DNA of 59,003 nucleotides, taken from NCBI RefSeq assembly GCF_004363555.1, contig NZ_SNZJ01000011.1, positions 1-59,003 on the forward strand, in the 5' to 3' direction. The notes beneath the pieces were generated by a model. It had not been told where the DNA came from. It saw only the letters and a list, made by a program, of their open reading frames with translations, and did not search any database. Made by a program: the position numbers and the translations under genes. Each line of letters opens with the position of its first letter. Within the stretch, counting starts at the first letter, position 1. Source of the DNA: Halomonas ventosae. GTDB lineage: Bacteria > Pseudomonadota > Gammaproteobacteria > Pseudomonadales > Halomonadaceae. Below, one piece after another: positions 10,418 through 19,952 of the stretch.

Positions 10418-13062
10418 GCCACGACCTGCACGAATCGCTGCGCGACAATGTCCGTATCCTGGGTGACAGCCTGGGCCGTACCATCGCCGATGACCTGGGC
10501 CCGGGCTTTGTCGACCGCATCGAGACCATCCGCAGCTTCGCCAAGCGCGGGCGCCAGGGCGAGGAGGGTAGCCAGCGCGCGCTGATCGAGTACCTGCGCA
10601 AGCTGCCCGACCGCGACCTGCTGCCGGTGACCCGGGCCTTCAACCAGTTTCTCAACCTGGCCAACATCGCCGAGCAGCACTATCGGGCGCGCTTCCGCCG
10701 GGTCGAGGACTACAAGCCCGGCTCCCAGCCGGTGCTCTCCGAGCTGCTCGAGCGCGCCCGGGGCGAGGGCCACTCGCCGCGCAAGCTGGTGGAGACCCTC
10801 TCCGGCATGCGCGTCGAGCTGGTGCTCACCGCGCACCCCACCGAGGTCATCCGCCGCACCCTGATACAGAAGTATGACGCCATCGACGACTGCCTCACGG
10901 CCATCGAGTCCTCCGGGGACTACCCGGAGCGCGGGGCGCGTGCTCAGGGCCGCCTGGAGGAGCTGATCAGCCAGGCCTGGCACACCGACGAGATCCGCCA
11001 CGAGCGACCGACCCCGGTGGACGAGGCCAAGTGGGGCTTCGCGGTGATCGAGAACTCCCTGTGGCAGGCGGTGCCCGATTTCCACCGCGATCTGGACAAC
11101 CTGCTGCTGGAGACCGCCGGCGAGCGCCTGCCGCTGGATTCCGCGCCGATCCGCTTCGCCTCCTGGATGGGCGGCGATCGTGACGGCAATCCCAACGTCA
11201 CCGCGAAGGTGACCCGGGAGGTGCTGCTGCTGGGCCGCTGGATGGCGGCGGACCTCTACCTGCGCGACCTGGAGCAGCTCAAGGCCGAGCTCTCCATGTG
11301 GAAGGCCAACAGCGCGCTCAAGGCCGAGGTGGGGGATGTCGCCGAACCCTACCGCGAACTGATCAAGCGCCTGCTGGCGAGGGTCGAGGCGACCCGCGAC
11401 TGGGCCAAGGCCGAGCTCGACGGGCGCAGCTACGAGGGCGGCCCCATCATCGAGACCCGCGACCAGCTCTATGCCCCCCTGCTGGCCTGCTATCGCTCGC
11501 TGTGTGACGTGGGCCTCGACACCATCGCCAACGGCGTGCTGCTCGACACCCTGCGCCGCGTGGCGGTGTTCGGGGTGACCCTGACCAAGCTTGACCTGCG
11601 CCAGGAGGCCAGTCGCCACGCGCAGGTGATGGAGGAACTCACCCATGGTCTGGGGTTCGGCCACTACCGCGACTGGAGTGAGGCCGAGCGCCAGGAGTTC
11701 CTGCTCGCCGAGCTCGCCTCGCGCCGGCCGCTGATCCCGCGGCGCTGGGAGTGTTCCGCCGAGTCCCGCGAGGTCATCGATACCTTCCGGGTGATCGCCT
11801 CCGAGCACCGTGAGGCGCTGGGGACCTACATCATCTCCATGGCCGGCGAGCCTTCCGACGTACTCGCGGTGGCGCTGCTGATGAAGGAGGTGGGCGGCAC
11901 GGTCAGCCTGCCCATCGCTCCGCTGTTCGAGACCCTCGACGACCTCGACCACGCCGGCGAGGTCATCGACCACCTGCTGGCGCTGCCGGGGTATCGTGCC
12001 CTGGCCGGCGACAGCCAGGAAGTGATGATCGGCTATTCGGACTCCGCCAAGGACGCCGGCCAGCTGGCCGCCGCCTGGGCCCAGTACCGGGCCCAGGAGA
12101 CGCTGGTAGAGGTGTGCGATCGCCACGGGGTCGATCTCACGCTTTTCCATGGCCGCGGTGGCACCGTGGGCCGGGGCGGCGGGCCCGCCCACGCGGCTAT
12201 CCTCTCCCAGCCGCCGGGCTCGGTGAACGGCAGCCTGCGGGTGACCGAGCAGGGCGAGATGATCCGCTTCAAGTTCGGCCAGCCGGAGATCGCCCTGCGT
12301 TCCATGGAGATCTACGCCTGTGCGGTCCTCGAGGCGAGCCTGCTGCCGCCGCCGGCACCCAGGCCGGAATGGCGTGAGGAGATGGACCGCCTCGCCGAGG
12401 TGGCGCACGGCGCCTATGTGGGGGTGGTGCGCGAGGATCCCGATTTCGTCCCCTACTTCCGCGCGGTAACCCCGGAAGGCGCGCTCGGGCGGCTGCCGCT
12501 GGGCTCGCGCCCCACCAAGCGCCGCCAGGACGGTGGCGTGGAGACACTGAGGGCGATCCCCTGGATCTTCGCCTGGACCCAGATCCGCCTCATGCTGCCA
12601 GCCTGGCTGGGCAGCGGCGAAGCCTTCAGCCAGCGGCTGGAGGAGGAGGGCGGTCTCGAGGTGCTGCGCGAGATGCGCGACCAGTGGCCCTTCTTCGGGA
12701 CCTACCTGGACATGCTGGAGATGCTGCTGGCCAAGGCTGACGTGGGCATCGCCGCCTACTACGAGCACCGGCTGGTCGACGAGCCGGCCCTCAAGGCCCT
12801 CGGGGAGCGGCTGCGCTCCCGCTTCGGCCGCCTCCACGAGGCGCTGCTGGAAGTACTCGACCAGCAGGAACTGCTGGAGAAGACGCCGCTGATCCGCCAG
12901 GCCATCGAGGTGCGCAACCCCTACATCGACCCGCTGCACGGCCTGCAGGCGGAGCTGTTGCAGCGTAACCGCGATGCCGACGGGGCGATCAGCGCCGACC
13001 TCTCCCGCGCGCTGATGGTGACCATGGCGGGGATCGCCGCCGGGTTACGCAATACGGGGTAG
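10414..13062 (+). CDS. ppc: Phosphoenolpyruvate carboxylase
   Basis: Anaplerotic enzyme that carboxylates PEP with bicarbonate to oxaloacetate. The 882-residue length matches the E. coli enzyme (883). Visible motifs are LVLTAHPTEVIRRT (catalytic His, near residue 145), SWMGGDRDGNPNV, GYSDSAKDAG and the glycine-rich LFHGRGGTVGRGGGP loop with its catalytic His and Arg. The segment IPWIFAWTQIRLMLPAWLG and a C-terminus ending in MAGIAAGLRNTG complete the pattern. I chose the ATG at 10414, overlapping the mazG stop by four bases, over longer in-frame starts inside mazG. It is the last gene of the cysM-rlmD-relA-mazG-ppc run. Confidence 0.96.
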   Translation: MSHDLHESLRDNVRILGDSLGRTIADDLGPGFVDRIETIRSFAKRGRQGEEGSQRALIEYLRKLPDRDLLPVTRAFNQFLNLANIAEQHYRARFRRVEDYKPGSQPVLSELLERARGEGHSPRKLVETLSGMRVELVLTAHPTEVIRRTLIQKYDAIDDCLTAIESSGDYPERGARAQGRLEELISQAWHTDEIRHERPTPVDEAKWGFAVIENSLWQAVPDFHRDLDNLLLETAGERLPLDSAPIRFASWMGGDRDGNPNVTAKVTREVLLLGRWMAADLYLRDLEQLKAELSMWKANSALKAEVGDVAEPYRELIKRLLARVEATRDWAKAELDGRSYEGGPIIETRDQLYAPLLACYRSLCDVGLDTIANGVLLDTLRRVAVFGVTLTKLDLRQEASRHAQVMEELTHGLGFGHYRDWSEAERQEFLLAELASRRPLIPRRWECSAESREVIDTFRVIASEHREALGTYIISMAGEPSDVLAVALLMKEVGGTVSLPIAPLFETLDDLDHAGEVIDHLLALPGYRALAGDSQEVMIGYSDSAKDAGQLAAAWAQYRAQETLVEVCDRHGVDLTLFHGRGGTVGRGGGPAHAAILSQPPGSVNGSLRVTEQGEMIRFKFGQPEIALRSMEIYACAVLEASLLPPPAPRPEWREEMDRLAEVAHGAYVGVVREDPDFVPYFRAVTPEGALGRLPLGSRPTKRRQDGGVETLRAIPWIFAWTQIRLMLPAWLGSGEAFSQRLEEEGGLEVLREMRDQWPFFGTYLDMLEMLLAKADVGIAAYYEHRLVDEPALKALGERLRSRFGRLHEALLEVLDQQELLEKTPLIRQAIEVRNPYIDPLHGLQAELLQRNRDADGAISADLSRALMVTMAGIAAGLRNTG

Positions 13063-13078
13063 GCCGTCGGCCAGCGAC

Positions 13079-13099
13079 AAGCTTGCGAGGGGCAAGCTT
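13079..13099. terminator. Inverted repeat after ppc, weak terminator candidate
   Basis: AAGCTTGC at 13079-13086 pairs with GCAAGCTT at 13092-13099 around a 5-base loop, 17 bp after the ppc stop. No T-run follows, so it may not terminate by itself. Confidence 0.35.
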
Positions 13100-13140
13100 C
13101 AAGGACAACCGTTGCAGCCTGCCATAGGGCTACCGTACTT

Positions 13141-13161
13141 CCTTGCTCCTTGCTCCTTGCT
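13141..13161. repeat. 7-bp microsatellite, three copies
   Basis: Three perfect copies of CCTTGCT (13141-13161) followed by a degenerate one end at the stop codon of the convergent outer-membrane gene. The unit shares the CCTTG core with the octamers around recO. Confidence 0.85.
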
Positions 13162-13162
13162 C

Positions 13163-13735
13163 CTAGAAGGGAAAATGCAGCGAGGCGGTCATCAGGTTGA
13201 GGTGGTCCATGGCCGGGGCATCGATCTCCTCGAACTCCAGGCGGCTCACCAGGTGGCGCAGCTGCAGGCGGGCCCCGAAGCCCTGCACCCTGGCCGTGCC
13301 GCCGCCCTCGCGCAGCTGGTCGCCGCCGCCGACGGGGTCGCCCTGCCACTCCGCCAGGCCCGACTTGGCGTAGAGCCCGAGTGGCCCCAGGCGGATGCCG
13401 GCCACCAGGCTGCCGCCCAGGCTGGTGGTGTCGAGGAGCTGCTGGCCGTCGGTGAGGGATACCGGCACGTCATCGCTCTCGCGATAGCTGAACTCGGCGC
13501 CGAGGTCGAGGCGGGGCAGGTGCTGTGGCGTGAAGCCGGCGGTGAGGCGGAAGCCTGAGGTATAGCCGTCGGGCGTCTCGACGTCGCTTCCCTGGACGAT
13601 CATGCCGTTGTCGAGATGCATGAGATCCTGCGCCATGCCGCCGTAGGCGGGCATGACCGAGTCGGCCTGCGCGGGCAGCGCCACCAGTGCCAGGACGCTG
13701 GCCAGTGCGATGGCAAGGCGTGAATCCGGATGCAT
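13163..13735 (-). CDS. Small outer-membrane beta-barrel protein (YfaZ/OmpW-like size)
   Basis: I do not recognise a named family with confidence. The 190-residue product has a signal peptide (hydrophobic stretch LAIALASVLALVALPAQA, cleavage predicted near residue 24). It then alternates polar and hydrophobic residues as in beta strands and ends in HFPF, a terminal aromatic typical of Bam-inserted porins. Repeated glycine/aromatic strands (GGSLVAGIRLGPLGLYAKSG) suggest a 6-8 stranded barrel. It is convergent with ppc and lies about 60 bp from panE on the same strand. Confidence 0.6.
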   Translation of the reverse strand: MHPDSRLAIALASVLALVALPAQADSVMPAYGGMAQDLMHLDNGMIVQGSDVETPDGYTSGFRLTAGFTPQHLPRLDLGAEFSYRESDDVPVSLTDGQQLLDTTSLGGSLVAGIRLGPLGLYAKSGLAEWQGDPVGGGDQLREGGGTARVQGFGARLQLRHLVSRLEFEEIDAPAMDHLNLMTASLHFPF

Positions 13736-13797
13736 GTTCCCCGACCTTGGTCGGCAGCACGCGGGGGCTGCCGGCCCGGAATCATTGTCATTCTAGC

Positions 13798-14733
13798 CTA
13801 GCAAGCCGCCGGAGGTTCCGCCAATGCCGCCGCCCGGCGGCGCAGGGCCTGGAGATGCCCGTCGAGGCAGGGGACCGGCAGCCGGTGCCGTGAGGCGGCA
13901 TCGCGCAGCGGGGCGAGGATTGCCTCGTGCTCGGTGAGGCGGCCGGCCCGCACGTCCTGCAGCATGGAGGCCCGGTTGCTCGCCGTGGCCTCGACGACCT
14001 CCCAGACCAGCTGCCGCCACGCCGCAAGGCCGTCCCCGCCGGGCGGGGGCACGCCCTCTGCCTCGAGGATCGCCGCGACCTCGGCGATCAGCCTCTCGAC
14101 CATGGGCCGGAAGGGACGGTCGCGCAGCTGGCCGTTGCGGATCATGAAGCGGGCGACCAGGGGGTTGATGGCGGCATTGACGGCGAGCTTGCGCCATAGC
14201 CGCACGCGGATGTCGGCGACCGCCTCGGCCCGCAGCCCGGCGTCGGTCAGGGTCCGCGCCAGCGCGCCGGCCAGCTCCGCATGGCGCCCGTCCAGGGCGC
14301 CGAGGTAGGTGTGGCCATGGCCGGCATGGATCACCCGATCGTCGCCCTGCACATGGGCGCCCTCGGTGGTGGTGGCGCAGAGCACCGGCCCGTGATGGCG
14401 CGCGGTGAGCCGAGGCTGACAGGCGAAGCCGTTCTGCCACAGTACCAGCGGTACCCCGGCGGGCAGCCGGGCGGCCAGGGCGGCGTGGGCCGCCTCGGCG
14501 CCGTGGGCCTTGGTGGTGAGGTGCACCACGGCCGGCGTCTCCGGTGGTAGGGCATCGATCCTTGACATGGCAAGTACCTGGACCCGGGTGTCGCCCTCCG
14601 GGGTGACCAGGGTCTGGCGGTCGGGAAGCCGGCGGCGGCCGACCAGCCTCACCGGGACCCGGCCGGCCAGCCGCAGGGCGATCAGTCGCCCCAGAGCGCC
14701 GGGGCCGACGATCCAGTGCGTTTCTCGGGTCAT
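13798..14733 (-). CDS. panE: 2-dehydropantoate 2-reductase family protein
   Basis: Ketopantoate reductases use NADPH to make pantoate for coenzyme A. The 311-residue product begins with a Rossmann start (WIVGPGALGRLIALRLAG, glycine-rich near residue 8), and has VHLTTKAHGAEAAHAALAARL and the N-A-A-I-N-P segment of the family (KLAVNAAINPLVARF near residue 175), where Lys and Asn contact substrate. It ends with the typical SMLQDVRAGRLTEHE signature. I chose the ATG at 14733 after GGGAG. It is 16 bp downstream of topB on the same strand, so probably cotranscribed. Paralogs with other substrates exist, so pantothenate synthesis is likely but not certain. Confidence 0.8.
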   Translation of the reverse strand: MTRETHWIVGPGALGRLIALRLAGRVPVRLVGRRRLPDRQTLVTPEGDTRVQVLAMSRIDALPPETPAVVHLTTKAHGAEAAHAALAARLPAGVPLVLWQNGFACQPRLTARHHGPVLCATTTEGAHVQGDDRVIHAGHGHTYLGALDGRHAELAGALARTLTDAGLRAEAVADIRVRLWRKLAVNAAINPLVARFMIRNGQLRDRPFRPMVERLIAEVAAILEAEGVPPPGGDGLAAWRQLVWEVVEATASNRASMLQDVRAGRLTEHEAILAPLRDAASRHRLPVPCLDGHLQALRRRAAALAEPPAAC

Positions 14734-14749
14734 GGGGCAACTCCCGGGG

Positions 14750-16669
14750 TCATGATCGTCGAGGGCGCCGAGCCGTGGCCGCCTTGCGGCGCGAGCTGCC
14801 GCGCCGGGTCCCGCGGGGCGAGCGCGCCGCCGGGGCCTGCTCGCCCCGGGCGCTGTGCAGCGCCTCGCGCATCCGCCCCGCATCGGCGGCAGCGAGCAGG
14901 CCATGCAGGTCCTCGACCAGGGCCGCGAGGAAGGGCGCCGGGGCCTCGGCCTGCTCGGCGATGGCGCCCAGGCGCTGCTCCCAGAGGGCGGTACGCTCGG
15001 GGCGGCCCACCGCCTCGGGCAGCGAGGCGATCAGCGCGCTGCCGAGCCGCGTGGCACGCAGCGCCTTGGCCTGGCGCACCAGGTAGCCGCGCTCCACCAG
15101 CGTCTCGATGATCCCGGCGCGGGTCGCCTCGGTGCCCAGGCCGTCGTGCTCGCGCAGGGTGCGCCGCACGGCCGGGTCCTCGACATAGCGGGCAATGTTC
15201 ATCATCGCCTTGATCAGGCTGGCGTCGGTGAAGGGCTCCGGCGGGCGGGTCTCGCGGTCCTCGACGCCGGCCTCCTGGACCCGGCACGCCTCGCCCTCGG
15301 TGAGCGGCGGCAGCGGTGGCGCCTCGTCACGGGTGGTGAACAGCGGCTTCCAGCCGGGGTCGAGGAGCTCCTGGCCCCGGGCGCGGAAGCCTTCGCCGAC
15401 GATGGTGAATTCCGCCTTCACTTCGCGGGTGGAAAGCGCGGGATAGAACTGCGCCAGGACGTTGCGGGCAATCAGCCGGAAGACATCGGCCTCGGCCTTC
15501 TCGAGTCGCGCGAGGTCGGCGGGCTTGCCGGTGGGCGCCAGGGCGTGGTGGGCGCCAACCTTGCGGTCGTCCCAGGCCCGGGAGCGCCGCGAGAAATCCG
15601 CCCCGGCAAGCCACTGGCGCAGGGTCTCGTCCTGGCGGCAGGCGCCCTCCAGGGTGGCCCGCGCCGCGGCGAAATGCTCCTCGGGGAGGTAGCGGCAGTC
15701 CGAGCGCGGGTAGGTGATCAGCTGGTGGCGCTCGTAGAGGCGCTGGCAGATGTCCAGGGTCGCCTTGGCGGAGAGGCCATGGCGGCGTGCCACGTCCACC
15801 TGCAGCGCCGAGAGCGAGTAGGGCAGGGGGGCGGCCTGGCGCCTGTCGCGGCGCTCGAGTGCCGTGAGCCGACCCTCGGCACCGGGCAGCCGCTCGGCCA
15901 GGGCGGCGGCCGGCTCCCGGGCCAGCAGGCGTCCCTGGTCGTCGAGGGGGTGGGCCTCCCCGGGTACCCACCAGGCGCGCAGCCGGCCCTGCGCGACGGC
16001 GAGATCGGCCCACAGCACGAAGAAGGGCTTGGCGACGAAGTCGCGGATCTCGGCGTCGCGACGCACCACCAGCCCGAGCACCGGGGTCTGGACACGGCCT
16101 ACCGAGAGCACGCCGTCGTGGCCGGCCTGGCGGCCGGTGAGCGTCCAGGCGCGGGTCAGGTTGATGCCGTAGAGCCAGTCGGCCCGGGCACGGCACTGGG
16201 CCGCCCGATAGAGCGGCTCGAAACGGCCATTGTCCTCGAGCCGGGCGAGCGCGCGCTGCACCGCCGGGCGGTTGAGGTCGCTGACCAGCAGCCGGGACAC
16301 CGGGCCCTTCCAGCCCAGGTGCTCGATCACCTCCTGCACCAGCAGCTGCCCCTCGCGGTCGGGGTCGCCGGCATGCACCACCTCGCGGGCGGACTTCAGC
16401 AGCCGACGGATCACCGCCAGCTGGCCGCGGGCCTTGGGGCGAGGCATCAGCTTCCAGCGACTCGGCAGGATCGGCAGCTGGTCGAGGCGCCACTGCTTCA
16501 GGGCGGGGTCATAGGCATCGGGCGGCGCCTGTTCCAGCAGGTGGCCCAGGCACCAGGTGACCGTGGTCTCACCCACCGCCAGCGCGCCCTCCTGCTTGCG
16601 GGGCGAGCCGGGCAGGGCCTTGGCGATGGCCCGGGCCAGGCTGGGTTTCTCGGCGATGATCAGTCGCAT
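14750..16669 (-). CDS. topB: DNA topoisomerase III
   Basis: Type IA topoisomerase that decatenates DNA and resolves recombination and replication intermediates. The 639 residues start MRLIIAEKPSLARAIAKAL (TOPRIM strand with the catalytic Glu) and continue with HAGDPDREGQLLVQEV, the acidic DxD triad of TOPRIM. The active-site tyrosine is in the HQLITYPRSDCRYLP motif near residue 325, and EDRETRPPEPFTDASLIKAM follows. The C-terminus is Arg/Ser/Ala-rich and lacks the Cys zinc ribbons of topoisomerase I. I chose the ATG at 16669; upstream frame is not family-like. It is divergent from the ABC1 kinase gene. Confidence 0.94.
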   Translation of the reverse strand: MRLIIAEKPSLARAIAKALPGSPRKQEGALAVGETTVTWCLGHLLEQAPPDAYDPALKQWRLDQLPILPSRWKLMPRPKARGQLAVIRRLLKSAREVVHAGDPDREGQLLVQEVIEHLGWKGPVSRLLVSDLNRPAVQRALARLEDNGRFEPLYRAAQCRARADWLYGINLTRAWTLTGRQAGHDGVLSVGRVQTPVLGLVVRRDAEIRDFVAKPFFVLWADLAVAQGRLRAWWVPGEAHPLDDQGRLLAREPAAALAERLPGAEGRLTALERRDRRQAAPLPYSLSALQVDVARRHGLSAKATLDICQRLYERHQLITYPRSDCRYLPEEHFAAARATLEGACRQDETLRQWLAGADFSRRSRAWDDRKVGAHHALAPTGKPADLARLEKAEADVFRLIARNVLAQFYPALSTREVKAEFTIVGEGFRARGQELLDPGWKPLFTTRDEAPPLPPLTEGEACRVQEAGVEDRETRPPEPFTDASLIKAMMNIARYVEDPAVRRTLREHDGLGTEATRAGIIETLVERGYLVRQAKALRATRLGSALIASLPEAVGRPERTALWEQRLGAIAEQAEAPAPFLAALVEDLHGLLAAADAGRMREALHSARGEQAPAARSPRGTRRGSSRRKAATARRPRRS

Positions 16670-16748
16670 GATGACTCGTCGCGGTGAATGACATGGACAT
16701 TCTTCCAGTATTCGCCACGCCATGCCAAGTGTAAGCTGCACCAGGATG

Positions 16749-16767
16749 TGTACAATGCTTGTACAAT
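16749..16767. promoter_or_regulatory. Direct repeat TGTACAAT x2, one helical turn apart
   Basis: TGTACAAT occurs at 16749-16756 and 16760-16767, 11 bp start to start, in the 119-bp divergent gap between topB and the ABC1 kinase gene. Each copy includes a TACAAT hexamer resembling a -10 box. It could be a tandem -10, or a binding site for a regulator reading the same helix face. Confidence 0.5.
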
Positions 16768-16788
16768 AGTGATCACGGGAGAGAGCGC

Positions 16789-18033
16789 ATGCGCGAACGT
16801 GGCCGTACCCGGCGCCTGCTGGGACTCGGGGCCCGCACCGGCGGGGCGCTGATCCGCACCCGGATGGGCGGGCAGGCCGACTGGCGGGCCCTGGGCGAGG
16901 CCCTCTTCGAGGGGCTCTCCGAGCTGAAAGGGCCGGCGATGAAGCTGGCCCAGATCATGTCGCAGTGGGACGACCTGCTGCCGCCGGACCTCGCCGAGGA
17001 GCTCGCCCGCCTGCAGCGCCAGGCGGAGCCGATGCCCTGGGCGGGTATCCGCCGTACCCTGGTCGCGCAGTACGGCGACCTGGAGGCGGTGTTTGCCGGC
17101 ATCGAGGAGACCCCCTTCGCCAGCGCCTCCATGGGCCAGGTGCACCGCGCCACGACCCGGGACGGCGAGACCCTGGTGCTCAAGGTGCAGTATCCCGGCC
17201 TCGCCGAGGTGCTGGAGAGCGACCTGGCGCAGGTGCGTCGCCTGATGCGCCTGGGGCGCTGGTTCAAGGTTCCCCAGGCACGCCTGGATGCGCTCTTCGA
17301 AGAGCTGGCGGCGAGCCTGCGCGGCGAGCTGGACTACCACGCCGAGGCCGAGGCGCTGGCCCGCTACCGGGCGCGCTACGCCCATCTCGACAGCCTGGTG
17401 ATCCCCGAGCCGCTGGTGGAGCTCTCCGGTGAGCGGGTGCTTGCCATGCGCTACGAGCCCGGTACACCGCTACGTGAGCTGGAGGCCGGCAATGACGCCC
17501 TGCGTCAACGCGTGGCCCAGACCCTGGCGGACTGGATCACCGAGGAGCTTTTCACCCATGGCGAACTGCATGCCGACCCCCATGCCGGCAACTTTGCCGT
17601 CAACGACCGGGGGCAGCTGGTCGTCTACGACCTGGGCGCGGTGATCCCGGTACCCGAGGCACGCCTGGCCGCGATGATGCAGCTGCTGGAGGCCACCCTG
17701 GCGAAGGACCCCATGGCCATGGACGAGGCGCTGCTCAAGATGGGCGGCCGCCAGGGACAGGGTGCGCCCCTGGCCCTCTACCGCGAGGCGGCCGAGGCGG
17801 TGGAGCCGCTCTTCCGCCCCGGCGAGCAGGACTTCGGCGACGTGCGGGTGCACCGTCGCCTGCGCGAGCTCTCGCCGAAGGTCTGGGCGGCCATGGACCG
17901 CCTCCAGCCCCCGGCGGACACGCTGCTGCTGTCGCGCACCCTCAACGGCCACTACTGGAACCTGGTGCGCCTCGGCGCGCGACTCGACATGGCCGGGCGC
18001 ACCCGGCCGCTGTTTGCCAGGGGGCACGTCTGA
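16789..18033 (+). CDS. ABC1/UbiB-family atypical kinase (AarF-like)
   Basis: Atypical kinase of the ABC1/ADCK/UbiB family, members of which support ubiquinone or isoprenoid lipid metabolism. The 414 residues show the family KxGQ-like motif as LKGPAMKLAQIMS near residue 50, PFASASMGQVHRA (the Ala-rich nucleotide loop), LVLKVQYPGL (ATP-binding Lys), ELDYHAEA, the catalytic segment GELHADPHAGNFAV and YDLGA (metal-binding Asp). It lacks the C-terminal transmembrane helices of UbiB and is not beside ubiE/ubiJ, so it is a paralogous group. I chose the ATG at 16789 after GGGAGAGA. Confidence 0.85.
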   Translation: MRERGRTRRLLGLGARTGGALIRTRMGGQADWRALGEALFEGLSELKGPAMKLAQIMSQWDDLLPPDLAEELARLQRQAEPMPWAGIRRTLVAQYGDLEAVFAGIEETPFASASMGQVHRATTRDGETLVLKVQYPGLAEVLESDLAQVRRLMRLGRWFKVPQARLDALFEELAASLRGELDYHAEAEALARYRARYAHLDSLVIPEPLVELSGERVLAMRYEPGTPLRELEAGNDALRQRVAQTLADWITEELFTHGELHADPHAGNFAVNDRGQLVVYDLGAVIPVPEARLAAMMQLLEATLAKDPMAMDEALLKMGGRQGQGAPLALYREAAEAVEPLFRPGEQDFGDVRVHRRLRELSPKVWAAMDRLQPPADTLLLSRTLNGHYWNLVRLGARLDMAGRTRPLFARGHV

Positions 18034-18118
18034 CCCTCCCGGACAGGCGCCCGACCCACCTGCCCAGCCTGGCGCCGGACTGGTAGACTATGCCGTTTTC
18101 CAAAGGTTGGAGTGCGCG

Positions 18119-19945
18119 ATGCTGGCAGTATGGGTAGAACAGCTGCTGGGCTTTGCCTCGGGTGCCCTGGCGGCCATTCGCCAGGACGAGCGCTACCCCA
18201 CGCTGATGGCCTGGGCCCGCGACGAGGGACCGGCCCTGGTCGGCGGTAACCTGGCGCTGGCCCAGGCGCTGGCCCCGGAGCTGTGGTCGCAGACCCCGCT
18301 GGCGCGACTCGACTTCGCCGCCGAGCCGCTGGCCCGGCCCGGGCGCAACGAGCCCTGCTGGTGCGATTCCGGGCGCAAGACCAAGCACTGCTGCGGGGCG
18401 GTCAGCCTGCCCGGCCACGTGCCGCCGCACCTGATGTGGATGCTCTCGCTGCGCGACTGGAAGGGCGAGACCCTCAAGGCCGCCCTGGCCAGCGGCCGGG
18501 CTCCGGCCCAGGCGCTGCTGGAGGCCGGCCTGATCGCCGCCGAGTCCGGCCAGCGCGGGCGGGCCCAGCAGATCCTCGAGTCGCTGTTCGAGCGTGCCGA
18601 CTGGTTGACCCTCCCCGAGCAGGCCGAGCCCGCCTTCGAGATCCTCATCGACCTCTACCAGGAGCGCGGTTTCCACCGCAAGCGCGAGGCGCTGCTCGAC
18701 GCGGTGCTCGACCGCGGGCCGCTGTTCCTGCGCGGCGTGGCCCTGGAACGGCTCTGCCTGATGCACCTGGACAACGACGACCTGGACAGCGCCCGGGCGG
18801 CCTTCGTGCGCGCTCAGCAGGCCCTGCCCGACTCGCCGACCCTGGCCTACATCGAGGCCATGCTTCTGCTCCACGAGGGTCATGAGCAGGAGGCCGCCGA
18901 GCGCTCGCGCTTCTGGTTTCGGCGCCTGGCCCGCCAGGGCGACCTGGACCCCGACCAGCTGCAGTTCCTGGCCGACCTGGCCGAGAACCCCGGGGCGACC
19001 CTCGCCGACCAGCTGCTCAGTGCCGAGGAGGACCTGGCCGAGCCGCTGGTGGCCCTGCAGGCGCTGCTGGAGTCGCTGCCCGTGGCCCCGCGCCTGGAGA
19101 TCCACCGCGCTGACGACGGCGGCCTCGAATACCATACCACCGCCCGCGAGGACACCCTGTTCGCCGCCTGGCAGAAGGTCTTCCGGGCGCAGGTCGAGAG
19201 CGACGCCCCGATGGGCTTCGACGATGACCCCTGGCCGCATGCCGGGGAGTGGCTGCCGGCGCTCTGCGCCCATCCCGAGTGGCTGGACGCCCCCGCCGTG
19301 GTGCAATCCCTGGCGCTGGCACTGGCCAGTCGCTTCGGTAGCCTGCCGTGGATGGCGCCGAGCCTGTTCGAGCCCCTGGCGAGCCGCCTGGAGCGCTGGC
19401 TCGAGCAGGTGCGCGCCGAGGGCGAGGGGGCCTTCCTGTGGGACAGCGCCGACAACGCCGTGCTGCTGCGTACCGGCCTGGCGCTGGTGGTGGGCATGGA
19501 GCGCGGCGCCCGGGCGCGCTCCCGTGAGCTCGCCGAACGGCTGCTTACCCTGGACGACCAGGACAGCCTGGGCCTGCGCGAGCTGGTCCTCGACCAGCTG
19601 CTTCGGGAGGGCCGCGACCGTGCGGCCCTGGCCCTGAGCGAACGCGAGCTCGAAGGCGACGACGACGAGACCCCGCCGCTGGGGCTGCTGATGGGGCGGG
19701 TGCTGGCGCTCTATCGCCTGGAGCGCCGCGACGAGGCCGCCGAGGCGCTGGGCGAGGTGGCCCGCCACAACCCCCACGCCATGGCCATGCTGTGCGCCGA
19801 GAACCCGCGTCCGGTCGGCGGCGGCGAGGGCGTCGCCGACCCCGGCTCCCGTGCTGAGGCGTGGCAGTATCGCACCCTGATGCGCGACCAGTGGCGGACC
19901 ACGCCGGGGGCGCTTGACTGGCTGCAGGCGCGGCTGGACGGCTGA
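18119..19945 (+). CDS. SEC-C zinc-motif protein with helical-repeat body
   Basis: A 608-residue protein with one SEC-C metal-binding motif, PGRNEPCWCDSGRKTKHCCG, at about residues 74-93; the CxC and CC ligands bind zinc in SecA and related proteins. The rest looks like alpha-helical TPR-like repeats with Ala/Leu/Glu patterns (for example AQQALPDSPTLAYIEAMLLLHEG and repeated LLLMGRVLALYRLERRDEAAEAL). No enzymatic motif was seen, and the function is unknown; SEC-C domains often mediate ribosome or protein contacts. I chose the ATG at 18119 after AGGTTGGAG. It ends seven bases from convergent ampG. Confidence 0.75.
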   Translation: MLAVWVEQLLGFASGALAAIRQDERYPTLMAWARDEGPALVGGNLALAQALAPELWSQTPLARLDFAAEPLARPGRNEPCWCDSGRKTKHCCGAVSLPGHVPPHLMWMLSLRDWKGETLKAALASGRAPAQALLEAGLIAAESGQRGRAQQILESLFERADWLTLPEQAEPAFEILIDLYQERGFHRKREALLDAVLDRGPLFLRGVALERLCLMHLDNDDLDSARAAFVRAQQALPDSPTLAYIEAMLLLHEGHEQEAAERSRFWFRRLARQGDLDPDQLQFLADLAENPGATLADQLLSAEEDLAEPLVALQALLESLPVAPRLEIHRADDGGLEYHTTAREDTLFAAWQKVFRAQVESDAPMGFDDDPWPHAGEWLPALCAHPEWLDAPAVVQSLALALASRFGSLPWMAPSLFEPLASRLERWLEQVRAEGEGAFLWDSADNAVLLRTGLALVVGMERGARARSRELAERLLTLDDQDSLGLRELVLDQLLREGRDRAALALSERELEGDDDETPPLGLLMGRVLALYRLERRDEAAEALGEVARHNPHAMAMLCAENPRPVGGGEGVADPGSRAEAWQYRTLMRDQWRTTPGALDWLQARLDG

Positions 19946-19952
19946 GCGGCGA

